A model generated the notes under the pieces. It saw only the letters and a list, made by a program, of their open reading frames with translations. It had not been told where the DNA came from and ran no database searches. 38,331 bases of DNA from a virus. Positions 7,919-15,601 of the stretch are shown here, piece after piece (positions within the stretch are counted from its first letter, which is position 1; every line of letters begins with the position of its first letter). The position numbers were made by a program, and so were the translations under genes. Location of the stretch: the IMG/VR virus record IMGVR_UViG_3300042112_000753, positions 1 to 38,331 of that record. One strand, given 5' to 3'.

Positions 7919-8484
7919 AATAAATCCTTATTGTAATGATTGTTTTTCATGTATAAATACACTTTTTCTATTTCTAATAACGATGCATTATTTTTTATTG
8001 TATTAGCTTTAAAGCTTATGACTTGTATATTTCCTTTTATATAACCCAAATTGGAATCTATTCTATCTATAGAATATGAATTATCTCTAGCCTTACCAGT
8101 ATTAAATACTAATTCCATACCAAGGATTGGACATTTAATTGGTAGTACAATATCCTCTAATTCTAGATTAAAATTTATGTTGTTATCTTTAGCTCTTTTT
8201 TTTGCTGCATTAAATAAAATTTTTCTTTTATCTCTTGTATAAGTTCTTTGCTTATCGCACTTCCTACAAAAATAAGAATAGCCAAAAGCTGAGTTTTTGT
8301 TTTTTCTAAATTCACGGAAGGGTTTTATTTCCAAACATCTGCCGCATTTTTTATGTAATTTTGGAACATCTTTTTGTAAGACTAATAATCTATTATACTT
8401 TGTAGAACATGATAAAGAACAAAATTTTGATTTTTTCTTTTTAGAAGATATGTCTTTATTGCAAGTTTGGCATAATTTAAACAT
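7915..8484 (-). CDS. HNH homing endonuclease with two zinc ribbons
   Basis: 189 residues from the ATG at 8484 (GGAGA 6 bases upstream); a longer frame to 8517 would start inside the promoter. Two CxxC-type ribbons come first (CQTC...CSLSC and CGRCLEIKPFREF...CRKC). Next is an HNH-like core with CPILGMELVFN, YSIDRIDSNLGYIKGNIQVIS and KANTIKNNAS, the DRIDSxxGYxxGN signature of phage HNH enzymes. These cut DNA and spread as free-standing mobile genes. It sits between the DUF6321-type gene and the ferritin-like gene, with its stop overlapping the next ATG, so insertion kept the neighbour's coupling. Late-promoter and hairpin control is described separately. Confidence 0.85.
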   Translation of the reverse strand: MFKLCQTCNKDISSKKKKSKFCSLSCSTKYNRLLVLQKDVPKLHKKCGRCLEIKPFREFRKNKNSAFGYSYFCRKCDKQRTYTRDKRKILFNAAKKRAKDNNINFNLELEDIVLPIKCPILGMELVFNTGKARDNSYSIDRIDSNLGYIKGNIQVISFKANTIKNNASLLEIEKVYLYMKNNHYNKDLL

Positions 8485-8490
8485 AAAGAG

Positions 8491-8520
8491 TCTCCGTTGT
8501 GATACTATACACCACAACGG
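8491..8520 (-). promoter_or_regulatory. Late-promoter motif embedded in an RBS-masking stem-loop
   Basis: On the minus strand CCGTTGTG (8520-8513) can pair perfectly with CACAACGG (8501-8494) across an 11-base loop. The loop and last 5'-arm base hold the late motif GGTGTATA (8513-8506). The two G of the 3' arm end are the first two bases of the GGAGA ribosome-binding site of the HNH gene (ATG 8484). A read-through transcript would fold and mask the site; a transcript started at the embedded promoter would begin near the 3' arm and lack the 5' arm. Confidence 0.65.
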
Positions 8521-8525
8521 TTAGA

Positions 8526-9095
8526 TTACCACATCTTACAACTCCAGTATGCGGGAGTTGTTTTGTCTTTCTGTTGATCACATTTATGTCTTGCCCTAAA
8601 GCTTTTTCTGCGTTCTGGAATATTTTTTTTAATCTTCATGTTTGGATCACCAAATCGTACAATAACAACTTTTCCACTACCGTTCTTGACATAAACAGCA
8701 AATTTTTTAGGACCATCTGGTGTTCTAAATGGTTTATTTAGTGTTACTCTTCTACCTTGATATTCTGATGATTTGGAATGTTCGAAAAGATACTCAACCG
8801 AGTAATCTTCAGATATTTCGCCAGCATCTTCATATTCTTGTGGAATAACTAAATTAGCAGACGATAGTTCCTCTACTGAACCACATTCTTCACATTCGTC
8901 GTATTGTAAGGATAATCCTAGGATATCTAGTACTTGACCAAAGATACCGCCTTGTCCCTTTTTACGAGTTTGTCCTAGACAAATTGCAACTCTTTGTTTA
9001 TTGTCTGGATAATCTTTTTTCATGGTTTCGTTACCCATACAACGAGCAACGAATTTTTGATTATCTTCGTTTGGTTTTGGCTTTGGTATTGGCAT
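8526..9095 (-). CDS. DUF6321-type conserved phage protein
   Basis: 189 residues. The N-terminal 50 residues carry a basic motif seen in phage head-region proteins (FVARCMGNETMKKDYPDNKQ then RVAICLGQTRKK). After an acidic middle, residues about 115-189 match a conserved phage domain: RRVTLNKPFRTPDGPKKFAV, VRFGDPNMKIKKNIPERRKS, and the ending PAYWSCKMW. Function is unknown to me; such domains accompany prohead protease or portal genes. It overlaps the GT4 gene upstream by 35 bases. Confidence 0.7.
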   Translation of the reverse strand: MPIPKPKPNEDNQKFVARCMGNETMKKDYPDNKQRVAICLGQTRKKGQGGIFGQVLDILGLSLQYDECEECGSVEELSSANLVIPQEYEDAGEISEDYSVEYLFEHSKSSEYQGRRVTLNKPFRTPDGPKKFAVYVKNGSGKVVIVRFGDPNMKIKKNIPERRKSFRARHKCDQQKDKTTPAYWSCKMW

Positions 9096-10176
9096 AATAG
9101 CTATTATTCTTGGTAAAAGTTTTAGTAATAATATTGGCCGTTTGATCCCAGCTATATTCTTGTGCTGTTTGAACTCCAGCCTCGTTAGTTTCTATACGAT
9201 TAGTATACACATATTTCATGTAATGAACAGTTTGATCTAGTTCATTTTGACCCAATTTTGCCCAATTACCTTGACCAAAAAACCATTTACCATCATTTGC
9301 TGGCTCTATTTCATCAATACTTACCAAGTAAGAATTTTTATCGTTACAATATTCAGTATGCGCCGAATAGTTTGTGACTATAACTGGCTTATTCATAGCC
9401 ATACTTTCTATAATTTCATTATTCCAACCTTCTGCTCTTGAGACAAACACACCACAGTCTCCATGATAAATAAATTCTGCAACATGCTTTTGGGTTGGCA
9501 GTCTGTCAAAAATTTTAATCTTATCTTTAAGCTTGCATTGATCTACCAAACTAAACCAATAATTATTCTCTTGTTCAGATAGGAATGGGTTGAATGGCAA
9601 AAGCCACAATTCTACATTATCTGTGGTAGAAAAGGCTGTATCAAACGCTTTTAGTAAAAAGTCTTGAGCTTTTCTATGCTCCCATTTACCGATATGAAAA
9701 AATATATAGTTGGGTTTTTCCAGTTTAATTTTTACTGGATCATAAAAAATACTAGAATCTACACCCAATGGTGCAACATAGATGGGTTTTGTAACCCCAT
9801 TATTTATTAATATTTCTTTGCCCCATTTTGACGCAACAAAAATATAGTCTGAATAATTTAGATGATGTACTTCTCTAGGTGTTAATTTATCAATTTCAAA
9901 GAACGGAAACGTATAATAATGCCCATTACCAATCCTCAGTGCCAAATCGTGCTGATGCCAAATCTTTAGGCACGGCGCTGAGTATGAAAAAGAATTGCTG
10001 TTATTTAGACACTGTTGAATTAATAATTTATCTTGTTCTGAATTTAATTCTATATTTGTACCTATTGGAAACAAAGACACATTCATATCTTGCTTTAATA
10101 GACTTTTTAAAATATTACAAGATGTTATACCATATCCGGTACTATTAATTGGACAATTTAGATTAATGTTTTTCAT
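9061..10176 (-). CDS. GT4-family glycosyltransferase (GT-B fold)
   Basis: 371 residues from the ATG at 10176, giving the usual first strand (MKNINLNCPINSTGYGITSC). The other possible start is TTG at 10227, which lies inside the HNH gene and lacks a ribosome-binding site. GT-B features are visible: GVTKPIYVAPLGVD before the second domain, FFHIGKWEHRKAQDFLLKAF (sugar-nucleotide phosphate loop), and the E-x7-E motif SRAEGWNNEIIESMAM (Glu at about 249 and 257). It probably transfers a sugar to a virion protein, DNA or another glycan. The HNH gene lies immediately upstream, so the original leader may have been replaced. Confidence 0.85.
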   Translation of the reverse strand: MKNINLNCPINSTGYGITSCNILKSLLKQDMNVSLFPIGTNIELNSEQDKLLIQQCLNNSNSFSYSAPCLKIWHQHDLALRIGNGHYYTFPFFEIDKLTPREVHHLNYSDYIFVASKWGKEILINNGVTKPIYVAPLGVDSSIFYDPVKIKLEKPNYIFFHIGKWEHRKAQDFLLKAFDTAFSTTDNVELWLLPFNPFLSEQENNYWFSLVDQCKLKDKIKIFDRLPTQKHVAEFIYHGDCGVFVSRAEGWNNEIIESMAMNKPVIVTNYSAHTEYCNDKNSYLVSIDEIEPANDGKWFFGQGNWAKLGQNELDQTVHYMKYVYTNRIETNEAGVQTAQEYSWDQTANIITKTFTKNNSYYANTKAKTKRR

Positions 10177-10189
10177 AGGTTTTATATCA

Positions 10190-10888
10190 TTAGGAGTTGT
10201 GGGAGGTAATTTTTTTACATATCTCAATAAAGTAATCTAAATTAAAATCGCTTTTCATACGTTGAATATCTTTGTGTATCCATGCTATATTATCTTTTGT
10301 ATATCCTTTAGTAGAATCTATTCTATCTAAAGAAGCTGTTTTATTGTGTACTCCAATTATCTGACCACTTAAATAACAGTAAAAATTTTGCTTTTTTAAT
10401 ACTTTATCTAAATCATTTATAGTAAGATTAAAACTTAAATTTCTTTTTTTTGCATTCAATTTTATTTGAGAAAAATATGTTTTTGTTATATTTTTTGTTC
10501 CTTTATACGACGGATGGTTTATTCCATTTTTAGATAAAAAGCATTTTTTGCACATTTTTGTTTTACCAAAATGATATGTTGATATATTACTGGTATTACC
10601 ACAGTCGCATTTTACTTTGATTTGACTATGAGAATTGCCACAACTATCTAAATAATCAATAACAGTTAAATTATGTTTTTTATCTCCAGTTTTATATTTT
10701 CTATATTTTTCTATGGCATTACATTTTTTACATTGGCTGAGTCTTTTTAGACTACTTGTTGGTTGTTTTTTTATTTTTCCACACTTGCACTGAACATCGA
10801 CATACCATGTTTTATCAATCAAATAACATTCAGATATGACTGTATAGTGACTATATTTTTTATCAATTGGAGGTATGGTACGCCTCAT
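10190..10888 (-). CDS. HNH homing endonuclease with zinc-ribbon repeats
   Basis: 232 residues. Several CxCG and CxxC pairs (CKCGKIKK, CKKCNAIEK, VKCDCGN, CKKC) form two or three zinc ribbons in the first half. The C-terminal HNH-like core reads CYLSGQIIG, SLDRIDSTKGYTKDNIAWIH and IQRMKSDF. The family cleaves DNA and inserts next to conserved genes. SD TAAGGAG is present but can pair with CCTTAT just before the ATG (6-base-pair stem). A late motif lies 24 bases upstream. It separates GuaC from the GT4 gene. Confidence 0.85.
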   Translation of the reverse strand: MRRTIPPIDKKYSHYTVISECYLIDKTWYVDVQCKCGKIKKQPTSSLKRLSQCKKCNAIEKYRKYKTGDKKHNLTVIDYLDSCGNSHSQIKVKCDCGNTSNISTYHFGKTKMCKKCFLSKNGINHPSYKGTKNITKTYFSQIKLNAKKRNLSFNLTINDLDKVLKKQNFYCYLSGQIIGVHNKTASLDRIDSTKGYTKDNIAWIHKDIQRMKSDFNLDYFIEICKKITSHNS

Positions 10889-10910
10889 AAGGTTTTTTCT
10901 CCTTATATAG

Positions 10911-10920
10911 TTTATACACC
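10911..10920 (-). promoter_or_regulatory. Late-type promoter motif GGTGTATAAA
   Basis: The motif lies exactly over the last codons and stop of the GMP reductase gene, 24 bases upstream of the HNH gene ATG at 10888. It is the same octamer as at other structural and HNH genes. There is no clear -35 box. Confidence 0.6.
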
Positions 10921-12012
10921 AAAAATTGGATTTTTGTTGGAATGGATTTGATTAACTTTACAAAACTGTCCACATTTACTCATATTTTTTATACAGTCTG
11001 ATCCTATATAGCAGCAGCATGACCTTATACCGCCCAATAGCTCTTGAACCATAACATCTAAACTTCCCTTATATGGAACAGTAATTTTGGTTCCTTCAGA
11101 AGCTCTGTAGTTCTTGATATTATCTTCATAAGTTTCTTGAGCATGGTGGCTGCTCATACCGTAGTATGTGAATCTACCTTTGGTTTTTTCATTTGATCCT
11201 AATATTTTAGAATAGTCTCCTCCAAATTCCCACTCTCCTTCACTTTCATCAACACCTGCGAAATAGCCACCAAGCATAACAAAATCCGCACCCGCACATA
11301 TAGCCTTACAAACATCACCAACAGTTTTGTGTCCTCCGTCTGAGCACATTAAACCAAGTTTTTTATTTCCATTTTGAAGACCGTGTGCGACATAAGCATT
11401 TTCTAAACAGCAAGATAATTGAGGCAGACCACATCCGGTAAGAAAACGAGTTGTACACGCAGAACCTCCACCTATTCCGCACTTTACAATATCTACGCCA
11501 CCATAAATAATCAGCTCTTGAGTAGATGAGGTGTTGGTAACATTTCCAGCAATAATAATACTTTCTGGAAAATTATCCCTAACCCTTTTACAATATTTGA
11601 CAAAAGCATCCATGTGTCCATTTGGTACATCTATACAAATATTCGGCTGTATGCCTGTTTTATCTTTAAATTGTAATAGATGTGTTAAGTCGCTTTTTTT
11701 ATATCCAATAGACACAAAAGTATAATCTAAATTTTTGATATTTTCTATAAAATAATTAGATAGTTGATCTATTGAATGATATTTATGCAAGCAAGCTATC
11801 ATTTTATGACTCGCTAAGGCTTTGGCTATTTTAAAAGAACAAAAACTCATATTAGCACAAATTATAGGGACGCCTGTCCACACCCTAGGAGAATGATAAA
11901 AATAAAATAATCTATTAAGATTTATTTGTGATCTGCTAGTTAATGTTGATCTTTGTGGAACGATCAATACATCATTAAAGTCTAATTTGGTTTCATTAAT
12001 TATTTTTTGCAT
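10912..12012 (-). CDS. guaC: GMP reductase
   Basis: 366 residues, a little longer than E. coli GuaC (347), with the ATG at 12012. GuaC reduces GMP to IMP and ammonia with NADPH. Nearly every family block is present: LDFNDVLIVPQRSTLTSRS, WTGVPIICANMSF, CIDVPNGH, AGNVT, then GIGGGSACTTRF with Cys186, the same position as the catalytic cysteine of E. coli, and SDGGHKTVGDVCKAICAGAD, VMLGG, YYGMSS and YRASEGT. It is GuaC rather than GuaB: no CBS domains, and the YGMSS/YRASEGK-type ending. A cysteine-rich insertion near the C-terminus (GGIRSCCCYIG, then KCGQFCK) is unusual. No good SD is seen. A sigma70-like promoter lies just upstream. Confidence 0.92.
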   Translation of the reverse strand: MQKIINETKLDFNDVLIVPQRSTLTSRSQINLNRLFYFYHSPRVWTGVPIICANMSFCSFKIAKALASHKMIACLHKYHSIDQLSNYFIENIKNLDYTFVSIGYKKSDLTHLLQFKDKTGIQPNICIDVPNGHMDAFVKYCKRVRDNFPESIIIAGNVTNTSSTQELIIYGGVDIVKCGIGGGSACTTRFLTGCGLPQLSCCLENAYVAHGLQNGNKKLGLMCSDGGHKTVGDVCKAICAGADFVMLGGYFAGVDESEGEWEFGGDYSKILGSNEKTKGRFTYYGMSSHHAQETYEDNIKNYRASEGTKITVPYKGSLDVMVQELLGGIRSCCCYIGSDCIKNMSKCGQFCKVNQIHSNKNPIFGV

Positions 12013-12044
12013 TTTGGTTTTTTTGCCTATTGACGAATTTGGTG

Positions 12045-12053
12045 TGCTATATA
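12045..12053 (+). promoter_or_regulatory. Extended -10 promoter for the plus-strand gene
   Basis: TGCTATATA matches an extended -10 element (TGnTATAAT type) 18 bases upstream of the plus-strand ATG at 12072. No good -35 is spaced correctly. It overlaps the -10 of the divergent guaC promoter, so the two could interfere. Confidence 0.4.
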
Positions 12054-12078
12054 TTAGCCGAAGGAGATTATATGTCAA
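12051..12078 (-). promoter_or_regulatory. Sigma70-like promoter of guaC
   Basis: On the minus strand TTGACA (12078-12073) is followed after 16 bases by TAATAT (12056-12051), placing the transcription start about 30 bases before the guaC ATG. The -35 hexamer overlaps the start of the divergent plus-strand gene. Confidence 0.55.
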
Positions 12079-12287
12079 GACATTATAAACTATGCGTATG
12101 CTGCAAACAGTCTAAATTGTATAGTAGTTTTAGTAAAAATATCACTAAAAAAGACGGATTGAATAATTATTGTAAAGTTTGTCAAAAAAATATAGAGAAA
12201 AAAATAAAACAAAAAATTTGTTTTCATTATACCAATTTACAGCCTTTATGGGCTAAAGATAATTTAATAAAATCAAATAAATTATAA
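12072..12287 (+). CDS. Small zinc-ribbon/HNH-like protein, the only clear plus-strand gene
   Basis: 71 residues from the ATG at 12072, preceded by AAGGAG at 5-base spacing. This is better than the longer in-frame start at 12030. It contains one CxxC...CxxC ribbon (CVCCKQSKLYSSFSKN, NYCKVCQKN), like the second ribbon of the HNH enzyme at 7915-8484, and ends in FHYTNLQPLWAKDNLIKSNK, which resembles the closing segment of phage HNH endonucleases (HxxNLQPLW...N...K). The usual length of such enzymes is over 100, so this may be a minimal or internally deleted HNH gene. It converges with the deoxyribosyltransferase-like gene, overlapping by 6 bases. Confidence 0.7.
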   Translation: MSRHYKLCVCCKQSKLYSSFSKNITKKDGLNNYCKVCQKNIEKKIKQKICFHYTNLQPLWAKDNLIKSNKL

Positions 12288-12815
12288 ATCAAAAAATCTC
12301 CATCTATTTTTTAGATCTATATCATTCTCAGAGTTTACTAAAAGTAAATATTTTTTTAATTCATCCCAAGTAGAAAAAAACCATTCATGAGGTAACGTAC
12401 CAAATAGCCAATCTGGAATGTGTTGTTTACCTTGTTCAATATGCACAAGTATTGGCTTTTTCGATCTATTACAAAGATATAATTCTTCCCATGTACCACA
12501 AGCATAATGCTCTAGATTTAGATTGACTATAAGAAAATCACTAATATCAACCAGTCTAAGATCAACAGAACGAATTACTTTCATTAGCTCGGACAGTTCA
12601 TCGTAGTTTTTTTCTGCTTTTAATTTAAGCTTATGTTTATGTGTTTTTTCATCTTCCTGACCAACAATCGTTGGCTTCTTTATTGGATTAAAAACAATAA
12701 TGCCCAAATCTTCTAAAAATGGCGTAATATTATCTCGCCATCCATTTCCACGATCTGCTACTCTGTCCATAGCACCCGCTAAATAAACTCTTTGATTATT
12801 AAGTCTTTGATACAT
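12282..12815 (-). CDS. Nucleoside 2-deoxyribosyltransferase-like protein
   Basis: 177 residues. The NDT/DUF4406-type pattern is visible: RVYLAGAMDRV at the start (family YLAGP), a strand ending in VFNPIKKP, SVDLRLVDISDFLIVNLN (Asp-rich strand contacting nucleoside) and YACGTWEELYLCNRSKKPIL, whose Glu110 or Glu111 is the expected nucleophile. Family members move deoxyribose between bases or hydrolyse nucleosides and nucleotides. It is the last gene of the coupled glycan cassette and lies near guaC, so nucleotide remodelling is plausible. Substrate is unknown. Confidence 0.75.
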   Translation of the reverse strand: MYQRLNNQRVYLAGAMDRVADRGNGWRDNITPFLEDLGIIVFNPIKKPTIVGQEDEKTHKHKLKLKAEKNYDELSELMKVIRSVDLRLVDISDFLIVNLNLEHYACGTWEELYLCNRSKKPILVHIEQGKQHIPDWLFGTLPHEWFFSTWDELKKYLLLVNSENDIDLKNRWRFFDL

Positions 12816-12818
12816 AAA

Positions 12819-12956
12819 TTATCTATTCAGAAAAATAAATTCTAACAAACTATTAGATGGCATAACTCCTTTGAGGTATCCTTTTTCGGTTTGTTGTATT
12901 TGTAATAGTCCTTTATAAATACCTAATAGACAGGAAATAATTAATATAATTTTCAT
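12819..12956 (-). CDS. 45-residue membrane or secreted peptide
   Basis: ATG at 12956-12954 overlaps the stop of the upstream glycosyltransferase as ATGA, and the frame ends 3 bases before the next gene. The start MKIILIISCLLGIYKG is hydrophobic with a lone Cys, like a signal or lipoprotein anchor, followed by a polar part ending in EFIFLNR. Tight coupling on both sides supports it being real. Function unknown. Confidence 0.55.
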   Translation of the reverse strand: MKIILIISCLLGIYKGLLQIQQTEKGYLKGVMPSNSLLEFIFLNR

Positions 12957-13807
12957 GAGTCCAACAACATTATTTGAGAAGGATTTAATACAAGCTGAAA
13001 TGACGGTATGTTTTGTTTTAAACTATAATGAAAACATACATGCTCACAATCATAGCCATCGTATGTGGCTTGAATAAATTGATTAGTTTTATAAATAGTC
13101 ATGCCACCAAAAGCACTATTTACAGGTATTATTGGAGAACCAACTGGCATAATAAAAAATCCAAACCATAACATTCCATTATAAGTCATAGAATCTAAAA
13201 CAGGCAACTGATTCCACCAAGTATATCTAAAAGCCCAACTATCATAATTCCATAAACTTTTTTGATTGGCTAATGTTACATTTTTATATTCAAAAGAGTT
13301 ACCGGCTACAGCATCAATGGTGTCTGGATGACGAGCCAACCACCCAAAAGAATTATAACACCCTAGATCGCTGAAGTCAACAAAGTCCATATCAGACACT
13401 ATTATAAAATCGTAGTCTGCTAGATGTTGTTTAACGTAGTCTTTAAGACGATTGCGATATTCAGCTAATGCGTTAGTTCTTTCTGTATCCTGCACTTGTC
13501 CAAATTGTGGCCTATTGTATTGTTCGTGGATTGTGACAATATTTTGGTTATCTTTCTTAAGACTTTCTAATATTTCTCTAGTATTATCCTCTGAATCATT
13601 TTCAAAAATAATAATTTTATATTCTTGGGCATTTTGAGCAAAACTACTTAATTTTTTGATTGAGTTAGATATAGATGCCCCAATGTTTCTAGCCAAACCA
13701 ACTATCGCTATTTTTTTATTTGCCAAAAAAGATCTACCCAAGTCGATATTGGTGTTGTATCGACTCATAAATTCTGCTGATGGAGGTAGTAATTCTTGTA
13801 TATTCAT
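12953..13807 (-). CDS. Glycosyltransferase, GT-A like (GT69/CMT1-like)
   Basis: 284 residues. A nucleotide-binding GT-A style start (KKIAIVGLARNIGASISNSI; IIIFENDSEDNTREIL) is followed by a metal-binding type motif DFIIVSDMDFVDF and, near the end, VNSAFGGMTIYKT and YDCEHVCFHYSL. The ENDSxD start and EHxxFH ending resemble the mannosyltransferase-type GT69 family. The end of the N-terminal domain of the upstream 598-residue protein shares the same order of motifs, so the two are paralogues. ATGA overlap with that gene couples them. The donor sugar is not known. Confidence 0.75.
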   Translation of the reverse strand: MNIQELLPPSAEFMSRYNTNIDLGRSFLANKKIAIVGLARNIGASISNSIKKLSSFAQNAQEYKIIIFENDSEDNTREILESLKKDNQNIVTIHEQYNRPQFGQVQDTERTNALAEYRNRLKDYVKQHLADYDFIIVSDMDFVDFSDLGCYNSFGWLARHPDTIDAVAGNSFEYKNVTLANQKSLWNYDSWAFRYTWWNQLPVLDSMTYNGMLWFGFFIMPVGSPIIPVNSAFGGMTIYKTNQFIQATYDGYDCEHVCFHYSLKQNIPSFQLVLNPSQIMLLDS

Positions 13808-15600
13808 AGTGTAATAATCTCTACATCTGGATTCATATAGCTGATTGCCAAAGGAATATTCGAAATATTATTAACGATTTGATTACAACGAGATAGACAC
13901 AGAACTTCTTTTAGAAGGTCTATGGTCATTTTTTTATTATCTGTTTTACCAACACGCTTGTGGTGAAGTTCATATCCTTTTCCATTAATAAAACCAACAT
14001 GATCGGCTTTGCCATCCGCTAATCCAAAGGCCCACTGTAAAAATTCAGCCATACTTAGTCTATCAATATCTTGGATATAAAAAACTCTATTACCATATCG
14101 TTCCATAAAAGCATAAATACCAAATTGACTATCAGATGCCAAAAAAATCTTTGATCTAGGATATTGTTTTAAAATAGTGTCTATTTTATCAAAATAATCT
14201 TCTAGATATATTTTCCCGCTCTCTATAAAGTGGCTGGGATGTCTATAATGGACCCCAATAATGTTTTGACTATCAGCAAAATTATCATTCCAAATTTCAT
14301 TAACACTATCGACAATCTCAGGCTTGAACTTTACAAAAGTTTTGAAAAACTTATTAACATTGATTCGCCATTGTTTAAAAGTTTCTTTATCTCCCTTTAA
14401 TAGTTCTTTAGTTTTATTAGGTATCCTAAATTCTTCTGGTCCTTGTTCGCCAGAATATCTTGGAAGCTTTAAATAGTCTTGAGAGGTATGGGTTGTGTCG
14501 TTCGCAAAAAATTCAACAGGCTCAAAATAATCAAACCAACAATTAAAATTCTCTGTCCAATATGCGAAATGATCATTGGTTCTATGCATATTAAGTAATT
14601 CTTGTTTATTCCATAAAGGATATGGCCTACCTCCTTGCGTCAAGCAGCCAATATAAAAATTAAATACTGAAAAAAATCCAGCATCTCTTGGAACAAAGGC
14701 GATAGGTATATTAATCATATTATCCTCTATTGGTACATTATTAGTATATTTAATTATTGGACTAATTAATTTTTTATTTGATAATTTATCGTGCAGGGAT
14801 ACGTGTTCTGCGGTATATGGTGGATAATTATCTATGTCATATAGTTTACCATATTTATTATGTATGTCTAATAACTCTGACATTTTATAGATACTCAAAC
14901 ATCCAAAAGCACTATCTACCTCTATCCAAGAGTTGAATATTCTGATGGATTCTAACCATTGTTGACTAACTCCATAATATTCTTTAAATAGTGGATGTAG
15001 AAGAGAAATATCTTTAGAGTCATTTTTAAATCTTAAAGCTAATTCATCATAGTAAAAATTAGAGTTAGCATAGGTGCAGTTAGCCGATATGCACGACCAT
15101 TTTTCATCTAATGATAAGCTTTTAATTATATTATCTACTGGTATATCGCTAAATAAATCAGAATCAAAAACTATTACATAATCAAAATCAGTTCCTAGTG
15201 TTTTGGTAGCATATTCAAAATTTAAATTACGATATTCTGCAAATTTATGTATTCTATTATCCAGATCTATGTGTTCGTTTTTGTATTTAATTAATTGGAT
15301 GTTTTTATGTTTAGATATAATTAATTGTAAAAATAATTCTCCACTATCACTATTATTATTAGTAAAAAAGCTAAACTGGGTGTGTGGGACTTTTGATGAA
15401 ATATTATTTATAAAATTATCTAGATATTTTGCACTCTCTATAGGATCTTTGATTAAGGACAATATTAAAATTTTAGTATTTAATAGATTTATATTATGAT
15501 ATTTAACTTCAATATCAGAAATATCATATATATGAATGTTATTTTTACTCAACATAACATTAGTTTTAGGGATTTCTTTTTTTGCTTTAGCTATAGACAT
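13804..15600 (-). CDS. Two-domain glycosyltransferase: GT-A domain fused to fucosyltransferase-like domain
   Basis: 598 residues. Residues about 40-300 are a GT-A domain like the downstream paralogue: NTKILILSLIKD, FDYVIVFDSDLFSD (DxD-type), VDSAFGCLSIYKM, and YTAEHVSLHDKL. Residues about 440-560 look like a fucosyltransferase of the NodZ/FUT8/O-FucT type: IIGVHYRHPSHF (family IGVHxRRxD), a strand SKIFLASDSQFGIYAFMERY, then VFYI. A long linker rich in aromatic residues joins them. Together they could add two successive sugars. The adjacent epimerase fits a supply of nucleotide sugar. The fusion is seen in the sequence; the donor and acceptor are inferred. Confidence 0.75.
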   Translation of the reverse strand: MSIAKAKKEIPKTNVMLSKNNIHIYDISDIEVKYHNINLLNTKILILSLIKDPIESAKYLDNFINNISSKVPHTQFSFFTNNNSDSGELFLQLIISKHKNIQLIKYKNEHIDLDNRIHKFAEYRNLNFEYATKTLGTDFDYVIVFDSDLFSDIPVDNIIKSLSLDEKWSCISANCTYANSNFYYDELALRFKNDSKDISLLHPLFKEYYGVSQQWLESIRIFNSWIEVDSAFGCLSIYKMSELLDIHNKYGKLYDIDNYPPYTAEHVSLHDKLSNKKLISPIIKYTNNVPIEDNMINIPIAFVPRDAGFFSVFNFYIGCLTQGGRPYPLWNKQELLNMHRTNDHFAYWTENFNCWFDYFEPVEFFANDTTHTSQDYLKLPRYSGEQGPEEFRIPNKTKELLKGDKETFKQWRINVNKFFKTFVKFKPEIVDSVNEIWNDNFADSQNIIGVHYRHPSHFIESGKIYLEDYFDKIDTILKQYPRSKIFLASDSQFGIYAFMERYGNRVFYIQDIDRLSMAEFLQWAFGLADGKADHVGFINGKGYELHHKRVGKTDNKKMTIDLLKEVLCLSRCNQIVNNISNIPLAISYMNPDVEIITL

Positions 15601-15601
15601 T

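Noticed and set aside
9205-9215. TGTGTATACT match to the late motif
   Set aside because: It is inside the GT4 coding region, with no gene start nearby.
10177-10227. Longer TTG start for the GT4 gene
   Set aside because: It lies inside the HNH gene, has no ribosome-binding site, and adds residues before the normal first strand of the GT-B fold.
12013-12078. Longer TTG start for guaC
   Set aside because: The added residues are encoded by the promoter region, and the ATG at 12012 aligns with the normal GuaC start and places the catalytic Cys at 186.
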